This document shows, one piece after another, positions 33,635 to 43,300 of a DNA stretch of 64,000 bases. The position numbers were made by a program, and so were the translations under genes. Location of the stretch: the NCBI RefSeq assembly GCF_007992435.1, contig NZ_BKAG01000003.1, forward strand, positions 208,242 through 272,241. Direction: 5' to 3'. This DNA comes from Prosthecobacter gellanilyticus (lineage in GTDB: Bacteria > Verrucomicrobiota > Verrucomicrobiia > Verrucomicrobiales > Verrucomicrobiaceae). Under the pieces are notes generated by a model that saw only the letters and a list, made by a program, of their open reading frames with translations, was not told where the DNA came from and ran no database searches. How positions within the stretch are numbered: position 1 is the first letter of the stretch; every line of letters starts with the position of its first letter.

Positions 33635-33904
33635 GGCTGATTGTGGCCGCGATCAGGCATCCGCCCAGATGATTTTGGCATCCATTTCGTCGTTACGATT
33701 AAAATGTCATAGTGGCATTTTATGATGAGCCTTGAACGTCTCATCAAGTGCCAATTATACACAATACTTTACGCTTTGGGAGCTTTTGCTTGGAATTATA
33801 ACATTCATTATCAACGAGTTATATTCTGAATTTCGAGGTTGGCATCTGAACTGCATCTGAAATAGGGCGTCCGAAAGACAACACAAAACCCATTAACTCC
33901 ATCT
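33635..33904 (+). promoter_or_regulatory. AT-rich promoter region of the small heat-shock operon
   Basis: This gap between divergent mtnA and hsp20 genes is far more AT-rich than the rest. Candidate promoters are TTGAAC (33732-33737) with TATACA 18 bases on (33756-33761), and a TATAAC at 33797-33802. An inverted repeat AAAATGtC ... GgCATTTT spans 33701-33721. No CIRCE element is seen. Heat-shock control is inferred from the genes. Confidence 0.45.
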
Positions 33905-34348
33905 ATGAAAATCATTCGTTCCACCCCCGCCCTTAACTTTGGCCGTTCCTTCGCCAATGCTGGTCCGTGGTCCCGCCACCCGCTGGCTGGTCTACCCTCG
34001 GTGGCCCAGCTTTTGGAGGACTTCTTTCCTGCCACCGCCAGTGCCCTCACGGGCCGTCTCGCTGTGGATGTGCATGAGGACGCGGCGAACTATTACGCCC
34101 GCTTTGAGCTTCCTGGCGTGAAGAAGGACGCCGTGAAGGTCGAGGTGAAGGAAGGCGTACTCACCGTGGCTGCCGATCGCACCGAGAAGTCGAGCGAGAG
34201 CGAGTCCACCGTGACCCTCAGCCGCTCGATCTCCCTGCCGGACACCATCCAGGCGGACGGCATCAGCGCGAAGCTCGAGGACGGGGTGCTCACCGTGACC
34301 CTGCCGAAGCAGGAACAGCCCAAGCCGAAGCAGATCACCGTGAACTGA
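33905..34348 (+). CDS. Small heat-shock protein, Hsp20/alpha-crystallin
   Basis: The 147-residue protein has the alpha-crystallin domain (about residues 48-140): VDVHEDAANYYARFELPGV, VEVKEGVLTVAA and ISAKLEDGVLTVTLPK. The C-terminal QITVN replaces the usual I-x-I tail. It should form oligomers that hold unfolding proteins for refolding, perhaps with the Hsp70 nearby. First of two tandem hsp20 genes, 80 bases apart, with a strong terminator after the second. Confidence 0.95.
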   Translation: MKIIRSTPALNFGRSFANAGPWSRHPLAGLPSVAQLLEDFFPATASALTGRLAVDVHEDAANYYARFELPGVKKDAVKVEVKEGVLTVAADRTEKSSESESTVTLSRSISLPDTIQADGISAKLEDGVLTVTLPKQEQPKPKQITVN

Positions 34349-34428
34349 ACCGACTGACCTGATCACCCCCCTTCTTTAATCCACCCAACTGAACCCCTCT
34401 TTACCCTCAACTCACCTTTTTGAATCCT

Positions 34429-34836
34429 ATGAACGATACCTGCTGCTCCCCCTCCTCTGCCTGCGCCTCCACTCAAGCCGCTGCCGCCGCCCCGAATGTG
34501 GGCGCGACGGAAAGCCTGCAAAAGCCGCGCTTTAACATCGACCGCAAGGAGGACGCCTTTGTCATCCGTGTGGAGATGCCTGGCGTGCCGAAGGCTGGCG
34601 TGAGGGTGGAATACCATGACGAGGTGCTCACAGTGCGTGGTGAGCGCTCCGCTCCGGCCCCGGCTGATTGGAAGCCGGTCCACCAGGAGCTTTCCAACCT
34701 GAACTACCAGCTCCGCCTCAAGGTGAACACCCCGGTGGATGATGGCCAGCTCAGCGCCAGCCTGGAAGACGGCGTGCTCACCCTGACTCTGCCGGTCAAA
34801 GCTGCGGCGCTTCCGCGACAGATCTCGGTGAACTGA
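34429..34836 (+). CDS. Small heat-shock protein, Hsp20 family, Cys-rich N-terminus
   Basis: The 135-residue protein has an alpha-crystallin domain (about residues 35-130) with VIRVEMPGVPKAGVRVEYHDEVLTVRGER and LSASLEDGVLTLTLPVKAA, ending QISVN as its neighbour does. The N-terminus MNDTCCSPSSACASTQ is Cys- and Ser-rich, unlike most Hsp20s, and could bind metal or act as a redox switch. It follows the first hsp20 gene in the same orientation and was probably derived by duplication. The ATG at 34429 is used rather than an upstream TTG. Confidence 0.92.
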   Translation: MNDTCCSPSSACASTQAAAAAPNVGATESLQKPRFNIDRKEDAFVIRVEMPGVPKAGVRVEYHDEVLTVRGERSAPAPADWKPVHQELSNLNYQLRLKVNTPVDDGQLSASLEDGVLTLTLPVKAAALPRQISVN

Positions 34837-34868
34837 TTCACCGACCCCCAAAACCCCCAAACCTCAGC

Positions 34869-34905
34869 ATGCCCGGCGGGATTCGTTCCGCCGGGCATTT
34901 GTTTT
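34869..34905 (+). terminator. Intrinsic terminator of the hsp20 operon
   Basis: ATGCCCGGCGG (34869-34879) and CCGCCGGGCAT (34888-34898) form an 11-base perfect stem with an eight-base loop, followed by TTGTTTT. It starts 32 bases after the second hsp20 stop. Another small hairpin, GGAACTC-TCAC-GAGTTCC, lies at about 34928-34945. Confidence 0.9.
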
Positions 34906-35025
34906 GGGTGTAAGCGACCTTCGAAGAAGGAACTCTCACGAGTTCCTCTACATGGGGGCGTCTCCGAGAGTTCGTTTCCGCAGTTGAAAAGCATCCGCCG
35001 CTGTCCCAACCTCGCGGCCCTTCTT

Positions 35026-35763
35026 ATGTCCTCCCCAAAACTCCTCGTCACTGGCTGCAAAGGCCGCATGGGTCAGGCTGTGCTTGCCGCCGCCCAATCC
35101 CAGGGTGTCGATGTCGGTGCCTCTATCGATCTCGGCGACTCCTTTCCGGATGCGCTCGCGAAGTCTGACTGCGTGATCGACTTCACCTCTCACCATTTCA
35201 CCACCGAGCTGCTGGCGGAGGCGCTCAAGCAAAAGAAGGGACTCGTCATCGGCACCACTGGTCACACGAATGAAGAGCTGGCGGCGATCAAGGATGCGTC
35301 CAAGAGCATCCCGATCGTGTTTGCCTCGAACTTCAGCGTCGGCGTGAACACGCTGTTCTGGCTGACCCGCAAGGCTGCCGAGCTGCTCGGCCCTGACTTT
35401 GATCTCGAAGTGGTGGAGATGCATCACCGCCTGAAGAAGGACAGCCCCAGCGGCACTGCCCGCACGCTGGTGGAGATCCTCGCGGATGTGCGTAACCTAC
35501 AGTATGACAACGACTGCCGTCATGGCCGCTTTGGCGATGTTGGTGCGCGCACGAAAGGTGAGATCGGCGTGCACGCGGTGCGCGGCGGTGATGTCGTGGG
35601 TGATCACACGGTGATCTTCGCGAACGTCGGCGAGCGCGTGGAACTGACGCACAAGGCCAGCAGCCGCGACACCTTTGCCAATGGCGCGGTGCGTGCCGCA
35701 CGCTGGCTGGATGGAAAGCCTGCAGGGCTGTATGACATGCAGGACGTGCTCGGCTTGAAGTAG
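35026..35763 (+). CDS. dapB: 4-hydroxy-tetrahydrodipicolinate reductase
   Basis: The 245-residue protein has the NAD(P) motif GCKGRMG, GTTGHT, and the catalytic signature HHRLKKDSPSGTA. It reduces the product of DapA in lysine and diaminopimelate synthesis. The ATG at 35026 places the Rossmann motif at residue 10; the frame is open upstream, but no family match extends there. It stands apart from other dap genes and is followed by a large inverted repeat and folK. Confidence 0.95.
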   Translation: MSSPKLLVTGCKGRMGQAVLAAAQSQGVDVGASIDLGDSFPDALAKSDCVIDFTSHHFTTELLAEALKQKKGLVIGTTGHTNEELAAIKDASKSIPIVFASNFSVGVNTLFWLTRKAAELLGPDFDLEVVEMHHRLKKDSPSGTARTLVEILADVRNLQYDNDCRHGRFGDVGARTKGEIGVHAVRGGDVVGDHTVIFANVGERVELTHKASSRDTFANGAVRAARWLDGKPAGLYDMQDVLGLK

Positions 35764-35767
35764 GATC

Positions 35768-35888
35768 CGTTTACGGTGGTTGACGGTTGTTTACAGTTGT
35801 TGACGATTGTTTTCCGATCCGTTGGGCGGCTCCGCCGCTCTGAGAAACAACTGTCAACCATCGTCAACCATTGTCATCGACTGTAAAC
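35768..35888. repeat. Large inverted repeat with inner GC hairpin between dapB and folK
   Basis: Arms of about 42 bases (35769-35812 and 35845-35888) built of GTTGAC/GTTTACAGTTG-like units pair at roughly 29 of 42 positions, with further G-U pairs. The centre holds GCGGC-TCC-GCCGC (35826-35838). The only possible folK start codon (TTG, 35871) lies inside the right arm. Confidence 0.6.
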
Positions 35889-36398
35889 TTCCCCGCTGCC
35901 TTCGGCATCGCGCTCGGCTCTAATCTTGGAGACCGGGAGGCGAATCTCCGGCAGGGGCTGGAGATGTTGATCGAGCGGGTGCAGGCGAGGGTGATCCTTG
36001 CAGGCGGGTTGTATGAGACGGAACCGGTGGATTGTGCGCTGGGGACGCAGGCGTTTCTGAACACGGTGGTGGAGATCGAGGCGGCGTGCTCACCGCAGGA
36101 GTTTCATGCGCATCTTCAGGCCATCGAGCAGGCGATGGGGCGTGCGGTGGTGCGGGAGAAGAATGCGCCGCGCACGCTGGATCTGGATCTCTTGTATGCG
36201 GGGGATTTTGTCAGTGATGATCTGGTGCTCATCGTGCCGCATCCACGTCTGCATGTGCGGCGCTTTGTGTTGCAGCCGTTGGAGGACATTCGGCCTGAGC
36301 TGGTGCTGCCAGGGCATGTGAAGAGTGTGCGTGAGCATCTGGCGGCGCTGACGGATGATCCGGCGGATGTGAAGTTGGTTAGGCTCGGCTGGTTGTGA
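35871..36398 (+). CDS. folK: 2-amino-4-hydroxy-6-hydroxymethyldihydropteridine pyrophosphokinase
   Basis: The 175-residue protein has the HPPK pattern: IALGSNLGDREANL, ETEPV, the Arg/Asp signature APRTLDLDLLYAGD and VPHPRLHVRRFVLQPL. It transfers pyrophosphate from ATP to the pterin in folate synthesis. The only start in frame after the preceding stop is a TTG at 35871, within the inverted repeat, so the first eight residues are repeat-derived. It overlaps nothing and converges on the leucine-rich protein gene. Confidence 0.93.
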   Translation: MSSTVNFPAAFGIALGSNLGDREANLRQGLEMLIERVQARVILAGGLYETEPVDCALGTQAFLNTVVEIEAACSPQEFHAHLQAIEQAMGRAVVREKNAPRTLDLDLLYAGDFVSDDLVLIVPHPRLHVRRFVLQPLEDIRPELVLPGHVKSVREHLAALTDDPADVKLVRLGWL

Positions 36399-36416
36399 GT
36401 AACCGGGAAGCGAGAT

Positions 36417-38594
36417 TTATTTTGTTTCGCGTTTCGCCCTTTCCTCCGCGCGTTGCAGGGTTTGGTCCCATTCCTCGGCGGTCTTGGCGGGAAGGCCCGA
36501 GCGAATCGCTTGAACATCTGCTTTGTCGGGCTCGCTTTTGATCAGAGCCAGACAAAGGGCGGCGGCAGCCTCATCGGCAGTTCCTGCGGGGAGGCCGATG
36601 TCACGGGGGCCATAAGTGACCTGGCCATCAGGTTCATGGAGCTCGTCTTCGGAGAGTTTGCGAGGCTTCGTGCCTTGTTTCATGACTTCACGAAGCAGGG
36701 TGAGCGCCTGCGGGCTGTCGAGATCGCGCAATGCGGTAAGCGTGTGCCAGCGGTTCCTCTGGCGCGGATGGGTCAGAGCAAAGCGCGCCAGGCGTTCGAT
36801 TGTTTTCTGATCGTCTTTGATGAGGTCCACGTGACTCTCTCCGAATATCCAGCGTGCGGCACCAAGGCCTTCCTCTGACTCAGCTGGTGCCTGGGTGATG
36901 ATTTCCCGCAGATCCTTTTCAGGGATCTCACCCACCAGGGTTTCGCACAGCGGGCTGTCCAGGCTTGAGTACAAGCCCCAGGTGCTGTCCTCACAACCAA
37001 GGAGCTTCAGATACAATCGCCCCCTGTCCTGCGCTCCGGGTACGTGTTTGAGGAAGGCTGCCTTCAGACCCTCCAGGGAATCCACGGTATCGAGGGCCTC
37101 GTAGAGAGAGGGAGGCATGAGAGCTTTGTAGCGGTCATTCCGGCGCTTGGCGGCCTCCTGGGCTCTCCTGCTTCTGAGCATCTCATCTTTGGGACCCGAA
37201 TAGCCATGCTTGTCGAGCCAGTCGGCCAGAAAGCGGGCGCTGTCCTGGGTGAGCATTCCGTCACCGGGCCAGACACCATCCGCCCATCGGACGGAACGAC
37301 CGTGATGAAAGGCGATCATGGCCACGAGCTTGTCGCCCTGATAAAACTCAAAGGTCGGGTTTCCGCAGCACATGCAGTGACCGCCACTGTCCGACTCGGC
37401 CACTTTGAAATGCGCAGCCAGCTCTTTGATGACTGCGCTATCCCGGCTCTCGTGGATGATTTTTTCCTCGGACTCCTGCCGGTGGCAGACTCCGCCGCTT
37501 CTGGCCCGGACCTTGTCTGCTTTTTCCAGTCGCTTGGAGAGCTCTGCATTCATGCTGCGGAGCATGGTGGCCTGCGGGTTGGCGCTGGCAAAAGCATCCA
37601 CCATCGCAGGAGGGGCAGTACATAGAAGCAACGAAGACTTTTTGAGGGATGGCATCGTTGAAGCAGGCAGGCTTTTCACAGCGCTGGACTGGACGTGCAG
37701 ACCCTCCAGCTTTTCCAACTTGCCAAGCGCGGCAAGATCTAGTGCCACCGGTTGTTCATCACGAGCAAAGGTGCCGACGTGGCTGGCATACAGCGTGCGC
37801 AGCTTGGTCAAACTGGCGATCCACCTTCCGTCATCCAGATAAGAGATGTAGTTTGCTACCAGTGTTTCAAGACTGGTCAGACGCGCGACTTCCTCAAAGT
37901 GGACCGCTTGCTGAGTCCAAGGCAGGCTCAGATATTCCAGCGGCATGCCTTTCAGCAGCGCGAAGTCGAACTCGTCCGGCGACGTCCGGTTCAGGTCGAG
38001 AAAGCGAAGTTCCTTGAGTGGTGCGAAACCGCTCATGTCCTTGCAGGTCCAACTTCCTCCGGAGTCCACGATGAGGGTCCTGGTGCCGGTCGGCAGGGGT
38101 GGAATGCGATCTTGGATCGCCGAGCTTTGCAGACGAAGGCAGACTCTCTCCAGGTCCAGTTTCGCGAGCTGCTTTTCCAGTCCCTCAGTCCAGGTGCTGA
38201 TGCTGACACCGCGCAGTTTCTTCAGCGCTGCATCATCCAGGTCCGCCAGGGGATTGCGCACGCCAGAGCGTCTCTGGAATCGAGTCTCGACCGGTGCGGA
38301 TTCATCGTATTGGTCTGCAATGTCACAGGCCACAATCTCGCTGCTGCCGTCAGACATGAGGCGCTGAACCACACCGTCTTTGAAGGTGAAGTGATAGGCG
38401 CCCGGTTCACCAAGCATCAGAGGCACATCACGGATGAAGACTATGTCTCCGGGAGCGATGTTCTCTCCTGTGCGTTGCAGAATACCTGGATCGGTGTCTT
38501 TGCCCTCCACGCGGAAGGTGTAGGCATCAGCTGCATGGAGAGAGGCGAGACGAAAGCAGCAGTATAGGAAGAGAGCAGGGGGGATTATTCTCAT
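36417..38594 (-). CDS. Secreted leucine-rich-repeat-like protein
   Basis: The 725-residue protein begins with a signal peptide (about residues 1-21, ending LHAAD). The middle (about 190-340) has LRR-like units: LKELRFLDLNRTSPDEFDF, MPLEYLSLPWTQQ, LTSLETLVANYISYL, LTKLRTLYASHV and LEKLEGLHVQSSAV. After that a Cys-containing segment (HCMCCGN) and helical, HEAT-like C-terminal part follow. I do not recognise a family for the ends. It may bind peptide or glycan at the cell surface. Downstream it converges on folK. Confidence 0.7.
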   Translation of the reverse strand: MRIIPPALFLYCCFRLASLHAADAYTFRVEGKDTDPGILQRTGENIAPGDIVFIRDVPLMLGEPGAYHFTFKDGVVQRLMSDGSSEIVACDIADQYDESAPVETRFQRRSGVRNPLADLDDAALKKLRGVSISTWTEGLEKQLAKLDLERVCLRLQSSAIQDRIPPLPTGTRTLIVDSGGSWTCKDMSGFAPLKELRFLDLNRTSPDEFDFALLKGMPLEYLSLPWTQQAVHFEEVARLTSLETLVANYISYLDDGRWIASLTKLRTLYASHVGTFARDEQPVALDLAALGKLEKLEGLHVQSSAVKSLPASTMPSLKKSSLLLCTAPPAMVDAFASANPQATMLRSMNAELSKRLEKADKVRARSGGVCHRQESEEKIIHESRDSAVIKELAAHFKVAESDSGGHCMCCGNPTFEFYQGDKLVAMIAFHHGRSVRWADGVWPGDGMLTQDSARFLADWLDKHGYSGPKDEMLRSRRAQEAAKRRNDRYKALMPPSLYEALDTVDSLEGLKAAFLKHVPGAQDRGRLYLKLLGCEDSTWGLYSSLDSPLCETLVGEIPEKDLREIITQAPAESEEGLGAARWIFGESHVDLIKDDQKTIERLARFALTHPRQRNRWHTLTALRDLDSPQALTLLREVMKQGTKPRKLSEDELHEPDGQVTYGPRDIGLPAGTADEAAAALCLALIKSEPDKADVQAIRSGLPAKTAEEWDQTLQRAEERAKRETK

Positions 38595-38641
38595 TCCCCT
38601 TCACATTACCACGACTGCGCACGCTGAGTCCATTCCTTCGA

Positions 38642-40261
38642 TCAGACTCCGCTGATGACGCCGTCTTCGCTGACTTGAATGCGCTCGGCGGCGGGGACTT
38701 TGGGGAGGGCGGGCATGCGCATCATGGTGCCGGTGAGGGCGACGAGGAAGCCCGCGCCGTTGGCAATTTCGAAATCGCGCACGGTGATGGTGAAGCCGCG
38801 TGGACGGCCGAGCTTGGTGCCATCATCCGAGAGGGAGTTCTGCGTCTTGGCCATGCATAGCGGCAGGTGGCCGAAGCCGCTCTTCTCGAAGAGGGCAAAC
38901 TTGGCTTTCGCCTCCTCCGTGAGTGTGACACCATCGGCTCCATAGATGTGGGTGGCGATGGCGTGCAGCTTCTGCTCCACGCTTTCGTGAGGCTGGTAGA
39001 GGAAGGGCAGGGGATCGGCAGGGCCTTTGGGCAGGGCGGCGAGCACGGTCTCAGCAAGCTTGGTGGCTCCGGCACCGCCTTCGCCGAAAACATTGGCGGT
39101 GGCGCAGGGGACGCCGCGTGACTGGCAGTAATCGTGAATCAGCGCGAGCTCCTCAGGGCTGTCGTTGGTGAACTGGTTGATGGCGACGATGACGGGGCGG
39201 CCAAACTGCTGTGCGCTGTCCAAATGTGCGGCAAGGTTTTCGAGGCCGAGCTTGAGGGACTCGGGATCAGGATGAGTGAGCGCATCGAGGGCGACTCCGC
39301 CGTGCATTTTCAAGGCGCGCACGGTGGCGACGATGACGATGGCCTCCGGCTGCAGGCCGGACTGGCGGCACTTGATGTGCATGAATTTTTCACCGCCGAG
39401 ATCAAAGGCGAAGCCGGCCTCGGTGACGACGTAGTCCGCATGCGTGAGGGCCATGCGCGTGGCGAGCACCGAGTTACAACCATGGGCGATATTGGCAAAG
39501 GGACCGCCATGCAGGAAGGCAGGCACGCCTTCGACGGACTGCACGAGGTTGGGCTGCAGAGCATCGCGCAAAAGAGCAAGCAGCGCGCCGGTGACGCGGG
39601 CTTCCTTGGCCAGCACGGGCTCGCCTTCCGGTGTGAAGCCGGTGACGATGCGGTCGAGGCGCGCGCGGAGATCGGCGAGGGATTCAGAGAGGCAGAGGAT
39701 GGCCATCACCTCCGAAGCGGCGGTGATGTCAAAGCCTGAGGCGCGCTCCGTGGCGGCACCCATGCCGGTGCGGATGCGGCGGAGGGCGCGGTCATTCACA
39801 TCCATCACGCGCTTCCAAAGCAGTCCGTTGGGCGAGAGGCGAGTCTGTTGGTTGAAAAGTTGGTTATCCAGAACCGAGCTGAGCAGGTTGTGCGCGCTGG
39901 TGATGGCGTGGAAGTCACCGGTGAAGTGCAGGTTGATGGACTGTGCAGGCTGCACGGTGCTCTTGCCGCCGCCGGTGGCACCTCCCTTGCGGCCAAACAC
40001 GGGGCCCATGGAGGGCTGGCGAAGGGCCAGGGCTACATTTTGCCCGATTTTTTTTAGGCCTTGGGCAAGACCGATGGAGACAGTGGTTTTGCCTTCACCT
40101 GCCGGGGTCGGGGTGATGGCTGAAACAAGGATCAGCTTGCCACGCTGAGGGTGGTCCTTCAGGGCCTTGAGAGAGACCTTGGCCTTGTCCGTGCCGTAGA
40201 GGGAGAGGTGATCGTTCGAAATGCTGAGGGAATGGGCGACGGAGGCGATGTCGGAGAGCAT
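38642..40261 (-). CDS. fhs: Formate-tetrahydrofolate ligase
   Basis: The 539-residue protein has the P-loop TPAGEGKTTVSIGLAQGL and the family signature LRQPSMGPVFGRKGGATGGG, plus NLAAHLDSAQQFGRPVIVAINQF. It makes 10-formyl-THF from formate, THF and ATP for one-carbon metabolism. Length agrees with the family (about 555). The ATG at 40261 begins MLSDIASVAHSLSIS; the open frame upstream has no match. No folD is adjacent. The 3' gap to the LRR gene is about 47 bases. Confidence 0.96.
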   Translation of the reverse strand: MLSDIASVAHSLSISNDHLSLYGTDKAKVSLKALKDHPQRGKLILVSAITPTPAGEGKTTVSIGLAQGLKKIGQNVALALRQPSMGPVFGRKGGATGGGKSTVQPAQSINLHFTGDFHAITSAHNLLSSVLDNQLFNQQTRLSPNGLLWKRVMDVNDRALRRIRTGMGAATERASGFDITAASEVMAILCLSESLADLRARLDRIVTGFTPEGEPVLAKEARVTGALLALLRDALQPNLVQSVEGVPAFLHGGPFANIAHGCNSVLATRMALTHADYVVTEAGFAFDLGGEKFMHIKCRQSGLQPEAIVIVATVRALKMHGGVALDALTHPDPESLKLGLENLAAHLDSAQQFGRPVIVAINQFTNDSPEELALIHDYCQSRGVPCATANVFGEGGAGATKLAETVLAALPKGPADPLPFLYQPHESVEQKLHAIATHIYGADGVTLTEEAKAKFALFEKSGFGHLPLCMAKTQNSLSDDGTKLGRPRGFTITVRDFEIANGAGFLVALTGTMMRMPALPKVPAAERIQVSEDGVISGV

Positions 40262-40398
40262 GGATCGGCGTAGGTGAGGCGGGGCGATGATGCCGGGCGA
40301 GGCGGGGATGGAAAGAGCGAAATCTGGGCCGGGTGGCGAATTATGATGAAACGCTCCGGGCCGACCTGTGCTATAAATGCTGGAAACCCAGCCTCGCC

Positions 40399-43300
40399 AT
40401 GAAACCGGTACTGTTTTCTCTGCTGTTCGTGACACCCGCTCTTAGCCAGAGCATTCAAGGAATCGAGCACGCGCCTCCGAAGCCCCCGGCGATTGAATAC
40501 ACCTCCTCTCCGGCGGCTCCACCGCCGCCGCCTCCTCCTCCGGATGGACCGGATTTTACGGTGCAGACCACGCAGTACTCCATCGGCAATCCGACGGATG
40601 AAGAGCAGTATTACCTGGAGCTGATCAACCGGGCCCGCGCCAACCCGACGGCGGAGGGAATTTTGATGGCCACGACCACGCATCCGAATGTGGTGTCTGC
40701 CATCGCCCAGTTCGGCGTGGACCTCAACATGATGAAGGCGGAGTTCGCCGCGCTGCCGGTGAGGCAGCCGCTGGCGATGAATGAGAAGCTCACCAATGCG
40801 GCGAGAGGGCATACGCAATGGCAGTTCGACAACGCCACGCAGGGGCACATTGGTGCCGGTGGATCCAACCCGAGCCAGCGTGCTGACGCGGCCGGATATA
40901 GCGGAGGAGTCGGTGAAAGTGTGTTTAGCTTCGCCAAAGATGTGTTTCATGGTCACGCAGGCTTCCAAATTGACTGGGGGCCGGGAGGCACGGGGGGGAT
41001 GCAGGCGGGTCGCGGCCACCGCATGAACAACCATGGGAATTTTCGTGAAGTAGGCATCGGCGTCATCCTGGGCAGCAACACCGTGGGCGCGGACACGGTG
41101 GGCCCTCAGCTGGTGACGCAGAATTTCGGCACACCTTCAACGGATAACCAGGCCTTCGTCACTGGCGTGGCTTATTACGATCTGAATGCGAACAGCATCT
41201 TTGATCCGGGCGAGGGCATCGGCGGGCTGACGGTGAATGTGAACGGCGCCACCTTCCATGCCGTGACGACCGCCACAGGCGGCTACGCGGTGCCTGTGCC
41301 GACCACCAATGCCACACGCGCGGTGACCTTCACAGGACTCAATGCGAACGGCGGCAGTGATGCGGTGATCACAGGAGGTGCGAATGTGAAGGTGGATTTC
41401 AAACCGATGTACACTCCACCAGCGCTTTCGGGTCCTGATGTGGCCAGCACGGCGGCGGCAACCAATTATACGTTCAATACCATCGTCGGCGCCACTGGTT
41501 ACAAGGGGCGGAGCGTGGTGAATGCCAATGCTGCCAACGATGGGGCTGACAACACCACCAGGGTCACCGCCGCGACGACCGGGACATACCTGGTGACGTC
41601 CACCTCGATCAAAGATGCCGGCACTGGCTGTTACCGGTTTGCGCATCCGACCTTCGTGGACCAGACCGTCACTTATAACAGCGGCTTCCACGTCAAGGCG
41701 GGCGCCTCGGTGTCGTTCCGCAGCCGTCTCGGCTGGTCGGGGCCGCAGCAGAGCGCACGGGTGGAGGTCTCGACCAACGGCGGCAAGTCCTGGACAGCCG
41801 TGTACAGCCAGGCGGGTACGGACACAAGTGGTGAGGCGGGATTCAACAGCCGCAATGCCAGTCTGGCGGCGTTTGCCGGGAAGGATGTGCTGCTCAGGTT
41901 TAATTATTCGGTTAGTAGTGGCGGCTTTCCCCAGACCGATCCCGGGGTGGGCTGGTATGTCGACACCATTTCCTTCACGAACATGGTGGACCTCACGGGA
42001 GCCACGATCACCACAGCATTCGCCGGGACAAACTTTGCCTTCACCGCGCCTGCGGTCGGAAACTTCCTGCTGTCGGTCTCTCCCATCATCTCTGGCAAGG
42101 ACTTTGGCTTTGGCGAGGTCAAGGCCATCACGGCCAGTGCCGCGCCGCCGGTGTTGGCGGAGATCAGCGTGGAGCAGCCTGCGGCCACTCCCTTGACAGA
42201 CAGTGGCTCCACCGTCGCCTTTGGCAGCAAGCCGCTGAATGATGACGAGGTGAAAACCTTCACCATCCGCAATGATGGCACAGAGGATCTGACCGGTCTG
42301 GCGCTTACTGTGGACGGAGCTCATCCGGGAGACTTTGTGGCGGCCAATCTGGGGGCCACGACGCTGGCGCCGGGCAATCAAACGACGTTCACGGTCACCT
42401 TCACCGCCGCGAACCTGGGGGCGCGCACGGCGGCGCTGCACATCGCGAGCAATGATGCGAACGAAAACCCCTTTGACGTGGTGCTGACGGGCACGGCCGT
42501 CGTTCCACCGAACCTTTCGGAGATCACGGTCGAGCAGGTGGGAGGAGCCGCGCTGACGAGCGGTGGCACGGTGAACTTCGGCACCCGCCTGCTGAATGAC
42601 GACAATGCGCTGACCTTCAAGATCCGCAATGACGGCACCGAAAATCTGAGCCTCGGCGGCTTTGCGACCACGGGTGCCCAGTTCAACGAGTTCTTCCCCT
42701 CCGGCACCGGTTTGGTGAACGTGCTCCTGCCGGGTGAGGAGGTCAATTTCACGATCAGCTTCTCGGCGGCGAACATTGGGGTGCGCACGGCCAAGGTTCA
42801 GTTCGCCAACGGTGACACGGACGAGAGTTCATTTGAGATCAATGTGACCGCGACTGTCACGACGATCGAGACACAGCCGAGCTCGATTGTGGCGATCGAG
42901 GGTCAGGGGGCCACTCTCTCAGTCGGCGCCTCACATCCCACGCTGACTCCCCTTTATCAGTGGAAGAAGAACAACGTGAACATCAAGAATGCGACGGCCA
43001 GCACACTGAGCTTCCCCGTCGTGAAAGCGGCGGATGCCGGCAGCTACACCGTGGTGGTGAGCATCGGCGGGCAGTCTGTGACGAGCGCGGCGGTGACGCT
43101 GGCCACGGTGAAGCAGACGTTTCAAACACTGGTCCTGGCGCAGGGCACGAAGCTGAAGGTCACTGTCACCGTGACGGGCACGGCCAATCTGGCATGGACG
43201 AAGACGCTGAGTGCTCCGGTGATCACAATTCCGCTTGTGGGCCAGACGGCCAGGACGCTGGATCTCGGCACGCTGGATGCCGCGACAAGCTCCGGGGTCT

